Source: Leptonema illini DSM 21528 (lineage in GTDB: Bacteria; Spirochaetota; Leptospiria; Leptospirales; Leptonemataceae). From it: DNA of 64,000 nucleotides. Below, piece by piece: positions 28,753-37,354 of the stretch. Position 1 is the stretch's first letter; each line of letters starts with the position of its first letter. The translations under genes and the position numbers were made by a program. The stretch lies in contig NZ_JH597773.1 in NCBI RefSeq assembly GCF_000243335.1, forward strand, positions 2,259,628 through 2,323,627, read 5' to 3'. The notes under the pieces were generated by a model, which did not search any database, was not told where the DNA came from, and worked only from the letters and a program-made list of their open reading frames with translations.

Positions 28753-28964
28753 GCCCGCCCGCACCCCCTGCGTGCGACGAGGTGACGCGCTCCTGCGTCA
28801 ATCGTCGCCGCTCCGCACTCCTGCTCCGCTACGCAGGGGGAGCGGGCAGGCTGGAAAGTGGAACAACGGCAATACCGGTCGGGCCGCTCTGCCCTCCGTG
28901 GCTCGCTTTCGGGCGAGAGTGAAGGGGCTGGAATGGGGGGCACTGGAATAACGGGCCCACCCGA
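28753..28964. repeat. Structured repeat unit, left copy
   Basis: Non-coding, GC-rich DNA between carA and the insertion sequence. It opens with GCCCGCCCGCACCCCC and TGCGTGCG, a block repeated almost exactly at 30674. It contains a 10-bp perfect inverted repeat (CCCCCTGCGT / ACGCAGGGGG) around a 60-bp loop, followed by GCGGGCAGGCTGGAAAGTGG, also repeated in the right copy near 30825. The sequence between the shared blocks differs completely between copies, so conserved ends flank a variable hairpin. No gene is recognisable here. Confidence 0.6.
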
Positions 28965-28980
28965 GTCTGTCGAAAAACCT
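28965..28980 (+). repeat. Left terminal inverted repeat of the IS
   Basis: GTCTGTCGAAAAACCT, exactly complementary to the right end of the element. Confidence 0.85.
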
Positions 28981-29034
28981 GAATCAATTCTGAATTCCCC
29001 TGGAAATTACCGGCCGGGTAGATTATCGGGGAGC

Positions 29035-30387
29035 ATGGCACGCTACAAACAGCCTGACTCTGATCAGAGCCAGATCGTTATCTTGAATTTCTCGGAGTTG
29101 TTTCCGGAGGATCATCCCATCTCCCGCCTGCTTGAGACGGTCCGGCGGCTAGATCTCAGCCGCTTTGATGCGAGTTACAGGAATGATTCGAAGCAGGGAG
29201 GTCGCCCGGCCATGCCGCCCGACCGAGTTCTGGCTATCATCATCTATTCATTGTTGTATGGAAACCTTTCCATGCGAGCCCTTGAGCGAGATCTCGGACA
29301 GCGTGCAGATTTGATGTATCTGTCCGGTGGGATGGAGATGGATCATTCAACCCTCGGAAAGTTCCGGCTGAGGCATGCGGCAGCAATTCAGGAATTGTTC
29401 ACGCAGACAGTGTTCCTCGGTATCGAATCGGGATTCATCGATCTGGATACCGTCAGCATTGACAGCACAAAGATCAAGGCCAGTGCAAACAGACGGGATA
29501 TAGGCACTCGCGAGGAACTTGAAAGGCGTTACGAGCATCTTGAATCTGTCTGTAAGAAACGCTACGATGAATGGGAGGCATCACAGAACGATGCAGAACA
29601 GGAATTACTGGCAAAGAAAATCCAACAACTGGAGATCCAGAAAGAGAAGCTGTCTCTGGGGCTGGAGTTCTTGAAATCCAGACCTGACCGAAAGCGAGTT
29701 CATCTTACAGATCCAGATGCAGACTGGCACAAAGACGGATCCAACAGCTTCATCGTGGGTTATTCGGCCCAGAATGCAGTGGATTTCCAGAGTGGCATGA
29801 TTGTTTATCAGGAAATTGTTACGGGACAGAGCGACAGTACATTCACCAGTTCGCTTGTGAACAGAGTTGAGGGCGTAAAGGCGGAGTTCCTTCCCAAAAA
29901 AACAGACGAAATCAAATACGTTCTCGATTGTGGATATGCGAGCGAGAATATTCTCAAAGAGCTTACAGGGCATGACCTCTATATGCCAGACCGGGAACTG
30001 GCACACAAGAAGACCGGCGGTAAGATCAAGCCGGAGGAAAGAAATGAGGCTGCCGCTGAACCGCCTCTGATTGAGAGCAGCCATGCCTTGTTGCAATTCC
30101 ACTACGACCGAGACAACGATTGCTTTCAGTGTCCGGCCGGCGAAATCCTCACCTTCCAGCGCGAGAGAAATCTACAGGGAGTCCTCTACCGGCACTATCG
30201 ACGTTATGGCTGTTCCCGGTGCTCTATGAAAGAGCAATGTATTGGCCCGGAAGGCAAGCGCAAAGAGCTCTGGATTCAGACCAAACATATTCCCGATTTA
30301 CAAGTCCGTAGTTTACCTCCCCATCATGGAAGCAAAAAAAGAAAACGGGGATGCGGTCTATTTCCAATCCCCTTACCCTTCTCATGA
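29035..30387 (+). CDS. IS1182-like transposase, main reading frame (frame-broken near the C-terminus)
   Basis: 450 residues from the ATG after GGGGAG. The N-terminus (LFPEDHPISRLLETVRRLDLS), GGRPAMPPDRVLAIIIYSLLYGN and RALERDLGQRADLMYLSGG are typical of the IS1182 group. DTVSIDSTKIKASANRRDIG carries the first catalytic Asp. A helical insert comes before HLTDPDADWHKDGSNSFIVGYSAQNAVD, and KYVLDCGYASENILKEL is the likely second Asp region. A cysteine-rich block (CFQCPAGE...CSRCSMKEQCIG) follows. The frame then runs into unrelated codons after a run of seven A residues and stops; the expected C-terminal part continues in another frame. Confidence 0.85.
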   Translation: MARYKQPDSDQSQIVILNFSELFPEDHPISRLLETVRRLDLSRFDASYRNDSKQGGRPAMPPDRVLAIIIYSLLYGNLSMRALERDLGQRADLMYLSGGMEMDHSTLGKFRLRHAAAIQELFTQTVFLGIESGFIDLDTVSIDSTKIKASANRRDIGTREELERRYEHLESVCKKRYDEWEASQNDAEQELLAKKIQQLEIQKEKLSLGLEFLKSRPDRKRVHLTDPDADWHKDGSNSFIVGYSAQNAVDFQSGMIVYQEIVTGQSDSTFTSSLVNRVEGVKAEFLPKKTDEIKYVLDCGYASENILKELTGHDLYMPDRELAHKKTGGKIKPEERNEAAAEPPLIESSHALLQFHYDRDNDCFQCPAGEILTFQRERNLQGVLYRHYRRYGCSRCSMKEQCIGPEGKRKELWIQTKHIPDLQVRSLPPHHGSKKRKRGCGLFPIPLPFS

Positions 30388-30611
30388 GAGAGAAGCTGGC
30401 AACTCCAGATGGGAAGAAAACCTATGCTCGCCGATTTCCATCTGTCGAGGGCGTCTTTGGTGTGATGAAAAGTGCTCGTAATGGCTGGCAGTTCTTGCGG
30501 CGAACAAGAGAAAGGGTTCAAGTTGAATGGTCTGAGCGGTGCATTGCCCATAACCTTGCCCGAATGATCGGGTTTGTCCGGGTAAATCCGATTGCGGCTG
30601 ACAATATCTGA
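30312..30611 (+). pseudogene. Transposase C-terminal segment in a shifted frame
   Basis: This frame encodes LTLLMREKLATPDGKKTYAR followed by FPSVEGVFGVMKSARNGWQF and WSERCIAHNLARMIGF, the usual IS1182 C-terminus with the catalytic Glu in the VEGVFG segment. It is in the -1 frame relative to the upstream part and overlaps it. The overlap contains GCAAAAAAAG at 30331-30340. Either transcriptional or ribosomal slippage joins the parts, or a frameshift inactivated this copy. The residues around the join do not look clearly conserved in any frame, so inactivation is at least as likely. Confidence 0.7.
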
Positions 30612-30657
30612 GCAAGAGCCCGGTCGGGCGACCGGGAGCTCACGCGCTTAACGAGAT

Positions 30658-30673
30658 AGGTTTTTCGACAGAC
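30658..30673 (-). repeat. Right terminal inverted repeat of the IS
   Basis: AGGTTTTTCGACAGAC, the exact complement of the left end. Confidence 0.85.
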
Positions 30674-31097
30674 CCCGCCCGCACCCCCTGCGTGCGTCGA
30701 AGTCACGCGTGCACTCAGCCTCGGCCGTGCGGGTGGTGCTCTGCTATCTGGTTGAGCACCAGGCCCGGCACGCTTCGCTCTCGGGTGAGTGCACGCGTGA
30801 CTGAAGGCCGGAGCGCACGGGAAGCGGGCAGGCTGGAAAGTGGAACACCAGAAATACAAGCGCATCTCCCGTCTCACCAAAGCCGGCTGCATCGCTCCCT
30901 CCCGACAGTGGAGCAGGACGCGGAGCGCCCCGCCTGGCGCAGGAGTGCGCCACCGCGGGGAAGAGGGAGGGAGCGATGCGGCCTTATAGCTCCAGTTCCA
31001 CCAATCCCATCCCGTCCGCACCGGGTCGAACCCGGCCTGGTGCTCAACCGATCAACAGAGCACCACCCGCGGGGTGAGAGCCGGTGCGGACGGGACT
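30674..31097. repeat. Structured repeat unit, right copy, with three nested hairpins
   Basis: About 420 bp without a gene. It starts with the same block as the left copy (CCCGCCCGCACCCCC, TGCGTGCG) and shares the GCGGGCAGGCTGGAAAGTGG block at 30823-30842. It contains three large inverted repeats: 17-bp perfect arms (30701-30717 with 30786-30802), 18 of 19 bp (30885-30903 with 30965-30983) and 14-bp perfect arms (31011-31024 with 31081-31094). The first and third each enclose an 8-bp TGGTGCTC/GAGCACCA hairpin, and their inner 38 bp are near-identical to each other in opposite orientation. The right end abuts the stop of the lipoprotein gene. Confidence 0.7.
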
Positions 31098-32100
31098 ATT
31101 GCGGACGTATGACCGGGTAATTCGGATCGGGCAGCGAGTCTTCGGCGACAGGTTCAAACTCCGGCCTGGGTACATACACCGGAAAAAACGGGCTTTCGTC
31201 AAAGAGCATGGGCCCTCCCTTTTCGGCATTCAGGCCATCGAGATTGGCCGGCCAGATGCGACGCAGAACAAGCGATCCTGGATAACTCTCTCTGCATTCG
31301 CTCAGCTCTTGTTGCACGGCTTCCGGCGGCGACGAGGCGACGTCTTCGCTGCCCATGCGGGCCATCATCTCGCAACGGCTGCGCCGGGCCAGATCGTCGT
31401 CCTCGGGAACGGTCATCAACTCCTGAAAGGCTGCGACAAGACCTTCAAGCTGAGGGCGACTGTAAGCGGGTAAGGATTTAATTTTTTCGTCGCGCTTTGT
31501 GTTATCCAGAACCCAGTAAAGATCCGCCTCTTTCGAAGCGTTGCGAATGCCTCTTCCAAGACAGAGCAATGCAAAGAGCCGCGAGCTGTCGCGAGCAGGA
31601 GCAAAAAAATCGTCGTTTTTCTCCTCTTTGCGCGGCAGATCTTCCAGCAGCTTCTTTGCTGATGCCGGATCAGGATACTCAAAGCAGCGCATAACCGATC
31701 TCATGCGCACGATATCGCGTCTGAAAAACTTCTCGGGGCCGACGCGCTCGCCCGAAACAAGCTGGCCGGCGTTGGTGTATAACCTCGTATCGAGATAGAG
31801 CTGAAAGAGATTACGTCGCAACCTGGGATCATCCAGGCCGTCGACGGTACGATTCATAAGAAAGATGCCATCCACCATCGTCGACGGTTCAAGCGAAAGG
31901 ATCGTGCCGCGCATGGCATCGAGCTCGGGCGTATTGTGGATCGAATCGACCCGATTGATCAGTTCAAGGGCGCGCTCAAACTCGCCTGCCTCAAGCATAT
32001 CCTCTGCATAGTCGACGACGGCGCGCTGACGATCGCATGCGGAAAAAAGCGCGCCCGCTACAAACAGTAAGAGAGGGGCGATCAGACTCGGTCGGTTCAA
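31096..32100 (-). CDS. Lipoprotein of unknown function
   Basis: 334 residues from a TTG that overlaps the galE stop (TTGA) and follows GGGAG by 6-7 bases; a GTG 27 bp upstream is possible but poorly placed. The signal ends LFSAC. The mature part looks like tetratricopeptide-type helical repeats (YAEDMLEAGEFERALELINRV, RRNLFQLYLDTRLYTNAGQL) and has a proline-rich acidic C-terminus (FFPVYVPRPEFEPVAEDSLP). No enzyme motif is visible. It is presumably an envelope scaffold or assembly factor. Its 3' end touches the structured repeat. Confidence 0.75.
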   Translation of the reverse strand: MNRPSLIAPLLLFVAGALFSACDRQRAVVDYAEDMLEAGEFERALELINRVDSIHNTPELDAMRGTILSLEPSTMVDGIFLMNRTVDGLDDPRLRRNLFQLYLDTRLYTNAGQLVSGERVGPEKFFRRDIVRMRSVMRCFEYPDPASAKKLLEDLPRKEEKNDDFFAPARDSSRLFALLCLGRGIRNASKEADLYWVLDNTKRDEKIKSLPAYSRPQLEGLVAAFQELMTVPEDDDLARRSRCEMMARMGSEDVASSPPEAVQQELSECRESYPGSLVLRRIWPANLDGLNAEKGGPMLFDESPFFPVYVPRPEFEPVAEDSLPDPNYPVIRPQ

Positions 32101-33092
32101 GGCTTGATCTCCCGGTAAACGCTCCACATCGATTCAATCAGCTTCGAGGCGTCAGAGACCTCGGCACGCCAGTTCAGCTCCGCGGCCGCCTTCGCCGCCG
32201 ACGCATACAGCGCAGCCGGATCGCCCGGGCGTCGACCGACCACCCTCGCCGGGATGGGCCGGCCGGTGATTATACGAGCCTGTTCGACGATCTCTTTTAC
32301 GGATAACCCTTTTTCAGAGCCGAGGTTGACCGTGACGTTCTCTCGCTTTTCGAGAAGATGCTCCATGGCGAGGATGTGCGCCGTTGCCAGATCGTTCACA
32401 TGAATATAGTCCCGAATACAGGTGCCGTCGGGCGTGTCATAGTCGTCTCCGAAGATCTGCAGCTCCGATCGCATACCGGCCGCAACCTCCATGACAATGG
32501 GCAGCAGATTCTGCGGCTGATTCTCAAGGCCGCGCACCCTACCCTTTACATCATAGCCGGCAGCGTTAAAATAACGCAGGGAGGCGTATCGCAAACCCGT
32601 GAGTCTGGAGTACCACTCAAGCGTGTCTTCGATGACCATCTTCGTATAACCATAAAAGTTCGCCGGGATGCGAGGATGTTTCTCATCGAGCGGAATATAC
32701 TGCGGATCGCCGTAGACGGCCGCCGAAGACGAGAAGACGAAGCTGCCGATGCCGGCTTTAACGAGCTCTTCTATAAGAAGAAGGGTTCCGCGAAGATTGT
32801 TATCGCTGTACTTTACCGGATCGACCATCGATTCGCCGGCCGCTTTGCTTGCAGCGAAATGAAAGACGACGTCGGGCCGATGAGCGAGGAAGGCCTGGAC
32901 GGCGTTTGGGTCGCGCACGTCTCCTTCTATCAGATGATAGTGCGCATGCTCAAAAAGATTCCTACGATTGCCCGTCGAGAAGTTGTCGAGTACAAAGACC
33001 TCGACGTCTCGTTCCAGCAGATCTGCGATGATATGGGATCCGATGTAGCCTGCGCCGCCCGTTATGCCGGCCGTCTTTCTCTTATGAGCCAT
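32097..33092 (-). CDS. galE: UDP-glucose 4-epimerase
   Basis: 331 residues from MAHKRKTAGITGGAGYIGSH; a GTG seven codons earlier is the alternative start. The Rossmann loop is GGAGYIGSH, the serine is in FSSSAAVYGDP, the Tyr/Lys pair is YGYTK, and LRYFNAAGYD, IRDYIHVNDLATAH and NLGSEKGLSVKEIV are standard GalE blocks. It interconverts UDP-glucose and UDP-galactose for surface glycans. The downstream lipoprotein gene is coupled by a TTGA overlap. Confidence 0.93.
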   Translation of the reverse strand: MAHKRKTAGITGGAGYIGSHIIADLLERDVEVFVLDNFSTGNRRNLFEHAHYHLIEGDVRDPNAVQAFLAHRPDVVFHFAASKAAGESMVDPVKYSDNNLRGTLLLIEELVKAGIGSFVFSSSAAVYGDPQYIPLDEKHPRIPANFYGYTKMVIEDTLEWYSRLTGLRYASLRYFNAAGYDVKGRVRGLENQPQNLLPIVMEVAAGMRSELQIFGDDYDTPDGTCIRDYIHVNDLATAHILAMEHLLEKRENVTVNLGSEKGLSVKEIVEQARIITGRPIPARVVGRRPGDPAALYASAAKAAAELNWRAEVSDASKLIESMWSVYREIKP

Positions 33093-33176
33093 TCCCTGGC
33101 TAAAAAAATGCACTTTACGAGCCGGTAAAACACATTTTACTGTAGCTCAGGCCGTCAGAAAACCGGCCAGATTGCG

Positions 33177-33368
33177 ATGAGTTCCACTTCAGAAAATCAG
33201 AGCTTCGTTGTCGGCTCCCGTGTTCGCGCCTACGTAAGCCAGCAGGATCTCAAGCTTTCCGAGGAAACGCTCGAAGCCATCAATCGTCGCGTTCATGAGA
33301 TGATCGATCGGGCGATCGAACGCACACGTGCCAACAAGCGATTGACGATCCGCCCCCATGACCTTTAA
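33177..33368 (+). CDS. Bacterial histone-fold protein (HBb-like)
   Basis: 63 residues that fit the minimal bacterial histone fold. VVGSRVRAYVSQQ is a first helix, DLKLSEETLEAINRRVHEMI continuing to DRAIERTRANK is the long central helix, and RLTIRPHDL is the characteristic loop/strand and truncated last helix ending in the Arg-Thr...Asp-Leu pattern of histone folds. Histones of this size are known in Bdellovibrio and Leptospira, where they are abundant nucleoid proteins. It would bind DNA as a dimer. It is probably monocistronic or cotranscribed with the cupin gene 16 bp downstream. The assignment rests on pattern, not alignment. Confidence 0.75.
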   Translation: MSSTSENQSFVVGSRVRAYVSQQDLKLSEETLEAINRRVHEMIDRAIERTRANKRLTIRPHDL

Positions 33369-33384
33369 CCCTTTTGGAGTATCT

Positions 33385-33813
33385 ATGTCTTCTCATGGTA
33401 TTTTTTCCACCGGCATTTCCGTTCACAAATGGCCTCATAAAGAGCCGCCGACCGAAGAATCCGTTCGAGCCGAGATGGAGCGACATGGCTTCAAGGTTTA
33501 CGATCTGCAGACCGTTCCGCCCTGGTTTGAGCGCAGCCGCCACGCACACGATTACGCAGAGATTCGTGGAGCGGTCGAAGGGGTGATCACCTTTCATTTT
33601 GATGGCGGTCCTGTTACCGTCGAAGCCGGCGATATTCTGATCATACCGGGCGGCATGGCGCATGAGGTGAAGGTGCATAACGACCGCCCCTTTCGCGCCT
33701 ATAAAGGCTCTGAAAGCGGAGAGCGCAGCGTCACCGAGCACGGCGATGGAAAAGGTCGCATGGAAGAGCTGCAATCCGAAGGAACTTATAAAGGCAGCTA
33801 CAGCGCCTCCTGA
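33385..33813 (+). CDS. Cupin-domain protein
   Basis: 142 residues from the ATG preceded by GGAG. The cupin barrel is visible as SRHAHDYAEIRGAVEGVITF (metal histidines and Glu), then GGPVTVEAGDILIIPGGMAHEVKVHND, with the second-motif histidine in GMAHEV. It may be a small metal-binding enzyme or sensor of unknown substrate. It sits between the histone and HAD phosphatase genes, and the start to the next gene is 12 bp. Confidence 0.82.
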   Translation: MSSHGIFSTGISVHKWPHKEPPTEESVRAEMERHGFKVYDLQTVPPWFERSRHAHDYAEIRGAVEGVITFHFDGGPVTVEAGDILIIPGGMAHEVKVHNDRPFRAYKGSESGERSVTEHGDGKGRMEELQSEGTYKGSYSAS

Positions 33814-33824
33814 AAAGGAATCCT

Positions 33825-34478
33825 ATGTCAGAACCGCTTTTTATCTTCGATCTTGACGGCACGCTTGAAGACAGTCGCACCGATATGTCGCTGAGCGTGA
33901 ATCGCGTGCGCCGCATCTACGAACTGCCCGAACTGCCCGATGATCTGCTGCGAACGCTTGTGATTCGCGGCATGGACTTTCTCTATCGCAGCTGCTTTCC
34001 GGAACTCTGTAAAGAAGGCGAGCCCGTACCTGAGGCGCTTATACAGAAATATGAGGTAAACTATGCCGCTCATATCGTCGATCATACGACGGCCTATGAA
34101 GGCATTGTATCAACGCTTCCCGAACTGGCACGCCACGGAAAGCTCTTCCTTTACACGAATAAGCCCGAAAGCCTGAGTCGATTGCTTCTTGAAAAGCTGC
34201 AGCTGCTATCGTGCTTTACGGAAGTCATCGGTTTCGATAGCCATGCAAAGAGCAAACCTGATCCCGCTCCCATAGAAGATGCCATTGCAAGGCTTGGCCT
34301 TCATCCGACCGAACGCTTCATGATCGGAGACTCGCAGGCCGACATGCAGGCCGCAGAGAACCTTAAAGCGACGGCTGTCTGGTGTAAATGGGGTTATCAG
34401 AAAGAGCCGCCCGCGCACCCTTCGCCGCATACCATCGCTCGCCTGCCGTCGGATCTACGACATATACTCGTTCACTGA
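33825..34478 (+). CDS. HAD-superfamily phosphatase, phosphoglycolate-phosphatase-like
   Basis: 217 residues. Motif I is FIFDLDGTLEDSR, motif II the YTNKPE threonine, motif III Lys in SHAKSKPDPAP, and motif IV MIGDSQADMQAAENLKA. A helical cap lies between I and II. The closest recognised group is Gph/PGPase-like phosphatases acting on small phosphate esters. AAAGGA precedes the ATG. Confidence 0.85.
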   Translation: MSEPLFIFDLDGTLEDSRTDMSLSVNRVRRIYELPELPDDLLRTLVIRGMDFLYRSCFPELCKEGEPVPEALIQKYEVNYAAHIVDHTTAYEGIVSTLPELARHGKLFLYTNKPESLSRLLLEKLQLLSCFTEVIGFDSHAKSKPDPAPIEDAIARLGLHPTERFMIGDSQADMQAAENLKATAVWCKWGYQKEPPAHPSPHTIARLPSDLRHILVH

Positions 34479-34551
34479 ACGCCTGCGCGCCGGTAAATGA
34501 GTTTATCCCCACCGTACCGATTCGAATGAAGCGGCCCGGAGAGAAAGGAAG

Positions 34552-34581
34552 CAGGCTCTTGCCCGTCAGGACAAGAGCCTG
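34552..34581. terminator. Bidirectional hairpin between convergent genes
   Basis: A perfect 10-bp inverted repeat (CAGGCTCTTG / CAAGAGCCTG) with a 10-base loop lies between the HAD phosphatase and the convergent hypothetical gene. It is followed by TGTCAATTA with no strong T-run. Confidence 0.55.
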
Positions 34582-34587
34582 TGTCAA

Positions 34588-35439
34588 TTAACGACCGATA
34601 CGATAGGCAGCCGCTTCGGCGGCAAAACGTCCACCGAGGAAGCTCCAAACGGGCAGAAGGTCGGCGCCCGTTGCCGCCGCACCGGTAATGCTGTCGGCGG
34701 CGTTAGCCATGGCAGGCATGAATTCTTTAATCTTCGTCGCTATCGTGCCGACATGATCCTTTGCCATACCGACATATTGATCCATCATCGAACTCATACC
34801 GTCGAGCATGCCCTGCGCATCGCCGATGGAACCGACGCCGGGGATGGCCGAGAATTTGCTTTTAATATCTCCGCCGGCCTTCATCAGCTTTGAGATCACG
34901 TCGCCGCCTGCTCCGACGATGTTATCGGCGAAGGGAAGCGCCACTTCGACCGCTCCATAATAAAGCAAAAGCTCCACTCCCGCCGGAATATCTTTGAGCG
35001 ACTTAACTTTCGTCGTAAGATCGCCTGGAAGAAAGCGATAGGTGGCAAAGGCGATGGCAAGGGCCTTCACGCCGGCATCAAGCGTCTGCTGCGGATCGGA
35101 TTCAAACGTGCGTTTCTGCGGGCCGCTGCTGCCCATGCCGAAAAGATTGAGGACGTTCTTTAAACCTGCATAGCCGGCGATAAGCTTATCGCCCGTATCG
35201 ATGTAACCGAGAACCGTAAGGGCCGATTGAAAATCCTCGCCGGCGACGATCTGACGCGCCTGAGCGAGATCGGCTTCGCTGAGATCGGGACGAATGCGGC
35301 GCAATCCGCCTTCAAAGCTGTTATAGAATTGAAAGGCCGGTGAGCCCGGGATGACCCCATACACGGCCTTGAGCAGTTTTACCGTATAGTCGTCTTCCGT
35401 GTAGGGGCTGAGCATCTGATCGATTCGTTCCTGAGTCAT
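34588..35439 (-). CDS. Hypothetical protein (283 aa)
   Basis: Starts MTQERIDQMLSPYTEDDY after GGAGATAACT. No signal peptide. Long Ala/Gly-rich stretches with moderate hydrophobicity (TLDAGVKALAIAFATYRFLPGD, LLLYYGAVEVALPFADNIVG, GSIGDAQGMLDGMSSMMDQY) suggest a helical, possibly membrane-associating or oligomeric protein. I do not recognise a family. It is divergent from the chemoreceptor gene. Confidence 0.7.
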   Translation of the reverse strand: MTQERIDQMLSPYTEDDYTVKLLKAVYGVIPGSPAFQFYNSFEGGLRRIRPDLSEADLAQARQIVAGEDFQSALTVLGYIDTGDKLIAGYAGLKNVLNLFGMGSSGPQKRTFESDPQQTLDAGVKALAIAFATYRFLPGDLTTKVKSLKDIPAGVELLLYYGAVEVALPFADNIVGAGGDVISKLMKAGGDIKSKFSAIPGVGSIGDAQGMLDGMSSMMDQYVGMAKDHVGTIATKIKEFMPAMANAADSITGAAATGADLLPVWSFLGGRFAAEAAAYRIGR

Positions 35440-35721
35440 AGTTATCTCCGTTGGCTTGAGGTGATCGCAAAGTTCTCGCGAAGCAGCCTGATCATACAGA
35501 CGTTGAAACTCGCGTCCAGCGTTTTTCCGGACTCAACCAGAAGACCCATCTGCGACAATCCCGACGCCTCACAAATCGGTGTTGCTGAATCCACTGCCTC
35601 AGAGAAAAAAGCACTGATTGATTCGAGAACGGATCTCGAAACCCTGGACGTGCAGCATATCGGTAGCTTACTTAAATTGCTCGCACCGGGCCCATTCGAG
35701 ATTGAATAGCAGGAGAAACAG
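35440..35721. other. Intergenic region between divergent genes
   Basis: About 280 bp. It must hold the promoters for the hypothetical gene (minus) and the chemoreceptor (plus). An open frame from GTG at 35461 could encode 82 residues but has ordinary intergenic character and no ribosome-binding site. AGGAG lies 8 bases before the chemoreceptor ATG. I see no repeat or RNA gene. Confidence 0.5.
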
Positions 35722-37278
35722 ATGGTATCACCGAAGCGCTGGTTCCTTACCGCCTACGAGAACAGAGATATGCGCGAGCAGCAGCGGGCTGCCATCATCG
35801 GCGGGGTCGGAGGCGCAGCCGGATTACTTCTACTCGTCATTCTGACATTCTTGATCAGCGTATTCAAGCATCCCATCTTCCATGTTTCGGTGCTCGGCAT
35901 TCTCACTGTTGAGGTCTTTCTTCTGGGCGCCCTTCTTCTCACAAAAGCCGGCAGAAGCGGGCTCGCCGCCCACCTGCTCTTGATTCCGATGAGCTCCTAT
36001 CTGTGGTTGCTCATGTTTACGACGGCAGGCGAACTCGATCTTACCTCGGTCACCGATACGATCGCCTTCGTTTTTCCGCTGCTTGCGATGGCGACTCTGA
36101 TTACGGGAAAGCGCACCGTCCTTGTTTACGCCGCTCTGCACATCGCCTGCCTTATCGGATTCACCGTCTTCTCAAGGCAGATCGAGCTGCTCACCGAGAA
36201 AGAGGCGTCGGAATATCTGATGGATAACCTGATTGCCATCATCATCCTCACGATCATTCTCTTTACATACATTCGCAACACAGAAAAGGCCTATCATTCC
36301 ATCGAACGATCTCTGAACGAGAGCCAGCGCAACAGAGAAAGCATCGAACGGATTCTCGTTCAAACAAACGATACGGCGGCCCTGCTCGCCTCATCGGCCG
36401 AACAGATGGCGGCGGCAGCCGAATCGTTCGCCGACAACACGCAAACGCAGGCGGCCTTTATCGAAGAGATCTCATCGACCGTCGAAGAGCTCGCCGCAAG
36501 CGGAGAGAATCTATTCGGCGTAGCGCAGAGACAGGCCAGCGCCACCGAATCCGTGCAGCTGCAGATGCACAGCCTGCACGAAGTCGTCACCGACGTAAGC
36601 GAGAAGACGAATTCCGCTCTGAGTATTCGCAGCGATCTGAATCTGTCGGTCGAGAAATCACGCGAAGAGATCAACGCCGTTCAGAAGGTGATGATGTCGG
36701 CCGCTTCCAAGTTCGACGACATGCGCGATACGGTCGGCGTCATCGACGAGATCTCTGAGAAGATCAACCTGCTCTCTCTCAATGCATCGATTGAAGCGGC
36801 CCGTGCCGGAGACTCCGGTCGCGGCTTTGCCGTCGTCGCCCATGAAATCGGCAAGCTTGCCGACGATACGTCCAACAACCTGAAATCGATCAACATCCTG
36901 TTCGAAAACAGCCATGACGAGATCAATCTCGTCAGCAAGAAATTGCAGGCCTTCTCTGAGGTACTTGGAAAGATGATCGGACAGATCTCTGCCTTCGGAA
37001 GCAGCGTCGACCTCATCGTACAGCTCACGAAGAAAGAAAGCGCTCTGAACGAGGCGGCCGGCGAATCGCTGAAGCTTGTCGAGCAGGAGGCGTCTCGCAT
37101 CCTTGATTTCTCGGCCGAGCAGAAAGAGGCTTTAAACAGCATCGCAAAAGGCATCTCTTCGATGAACGAGGCCATGCAGCAGATCGTCGCCGGTTCAGAA
37201 GAGATGGGAGCGACTTCGAAGAATCTGACATCAACGGCGCAGAACCTGATGGGACTGTCTTCCATCTTCAGTCGTTAG
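35722..37278 (+). CDS. Methyl-accepting chemotaxis protein
   Basis: 518 residues. About six membrane segments fill residues 25-190 without a large periplasmic sensor domain, so the input is probably membrane or cytoplasmic. No HAMP is obvious. A coiled-coil signalling domain follows with the hairpin-tip motif [35 protein letters not shown]. It relays to CheA/CheW. The multi-helix N-terminus resembles other 6TM receptors of spirochaetes. The gene stands alone. Confidence 0.9.
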   Translation: MVSPKRWFLTAYENRDMREQQRAAIIGGVGGAAGLLLLVILTFLISVFKHPIFHVSVLGILTVEVFLLGALLLTKAGRSGLAAHLLLIPMSSYLWLLMFTTAGELDLTSVTDTIAFVFPLLAMATLITGKRTVLVYAALHIACLIGFTVFSRQIELLTEKEASEYLMDNLIAIIILTIILFTYIRNTEKAYHSIERSLNESQRNRESIERILVQTNDTAALLASSAEQMAAAAESFADNTQTQAAFIEEISSTVEELAASGENLFGVAQRQASATESVQLQMHSLHEVVTDVSEKTNSALSIRSDLNLSVEKSREEINAVQKVMMSAASKFDDMRDTVGVIDEISEKINLLSLNASIEAARAGDSGRGFAVVAHEIGKLADDTSNNLKSINILFENSHDEINLVSKKLQAFSEVLGKMIGQISAFGSSVDLIVQLTKKESALNEAAGESLKLVEQEASRILDFSAEQKEALNSIAKGISSMNEAMQQIVAGSEEMGATSKNLTSTAQNLMGLSSIFSR

Positions 37279-37354
37279 GCTTCAGCCCAAGCCTTGCCGC
37301 CTTTAGAGACCGAAGCCATCTCCAGAGCGGCTTCGGAATCGATGTGGTCGTAAT

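Larger units (their letters stand above)
28965..30673 (+). mobile_element. IS1182-like insertion sequence, about 1.7 kb
   Basis: Bounded by a perfect 16-bp inverted repeat (GTCTGTCGAAAAACCT at the left, its complement at the right) and containing one transposase gene interrupted near the 3' end. Length and layout fit the IS1182 group. No convincing target duplication can be read: CCCG lies next to both ends, offset by one base at the left. It is inserted between two copies of a structured GC-rich repeat. Confidence 0.85.

Noticed and set aside
30751..31048. GTTGAGC and GCTCAAC resembling integron attC core sites
   Set aside because: They belong to the inner hairpins of the structured repeat, occur in the wrong order and lack partner sites at the expected spacing.
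35461..35709. 82-codon plus-strand frame before the chemoreceptor
   Set aside because: GTG start without a ribosome-binding site, ordinary composition, and it occupies a divergent promoter region.
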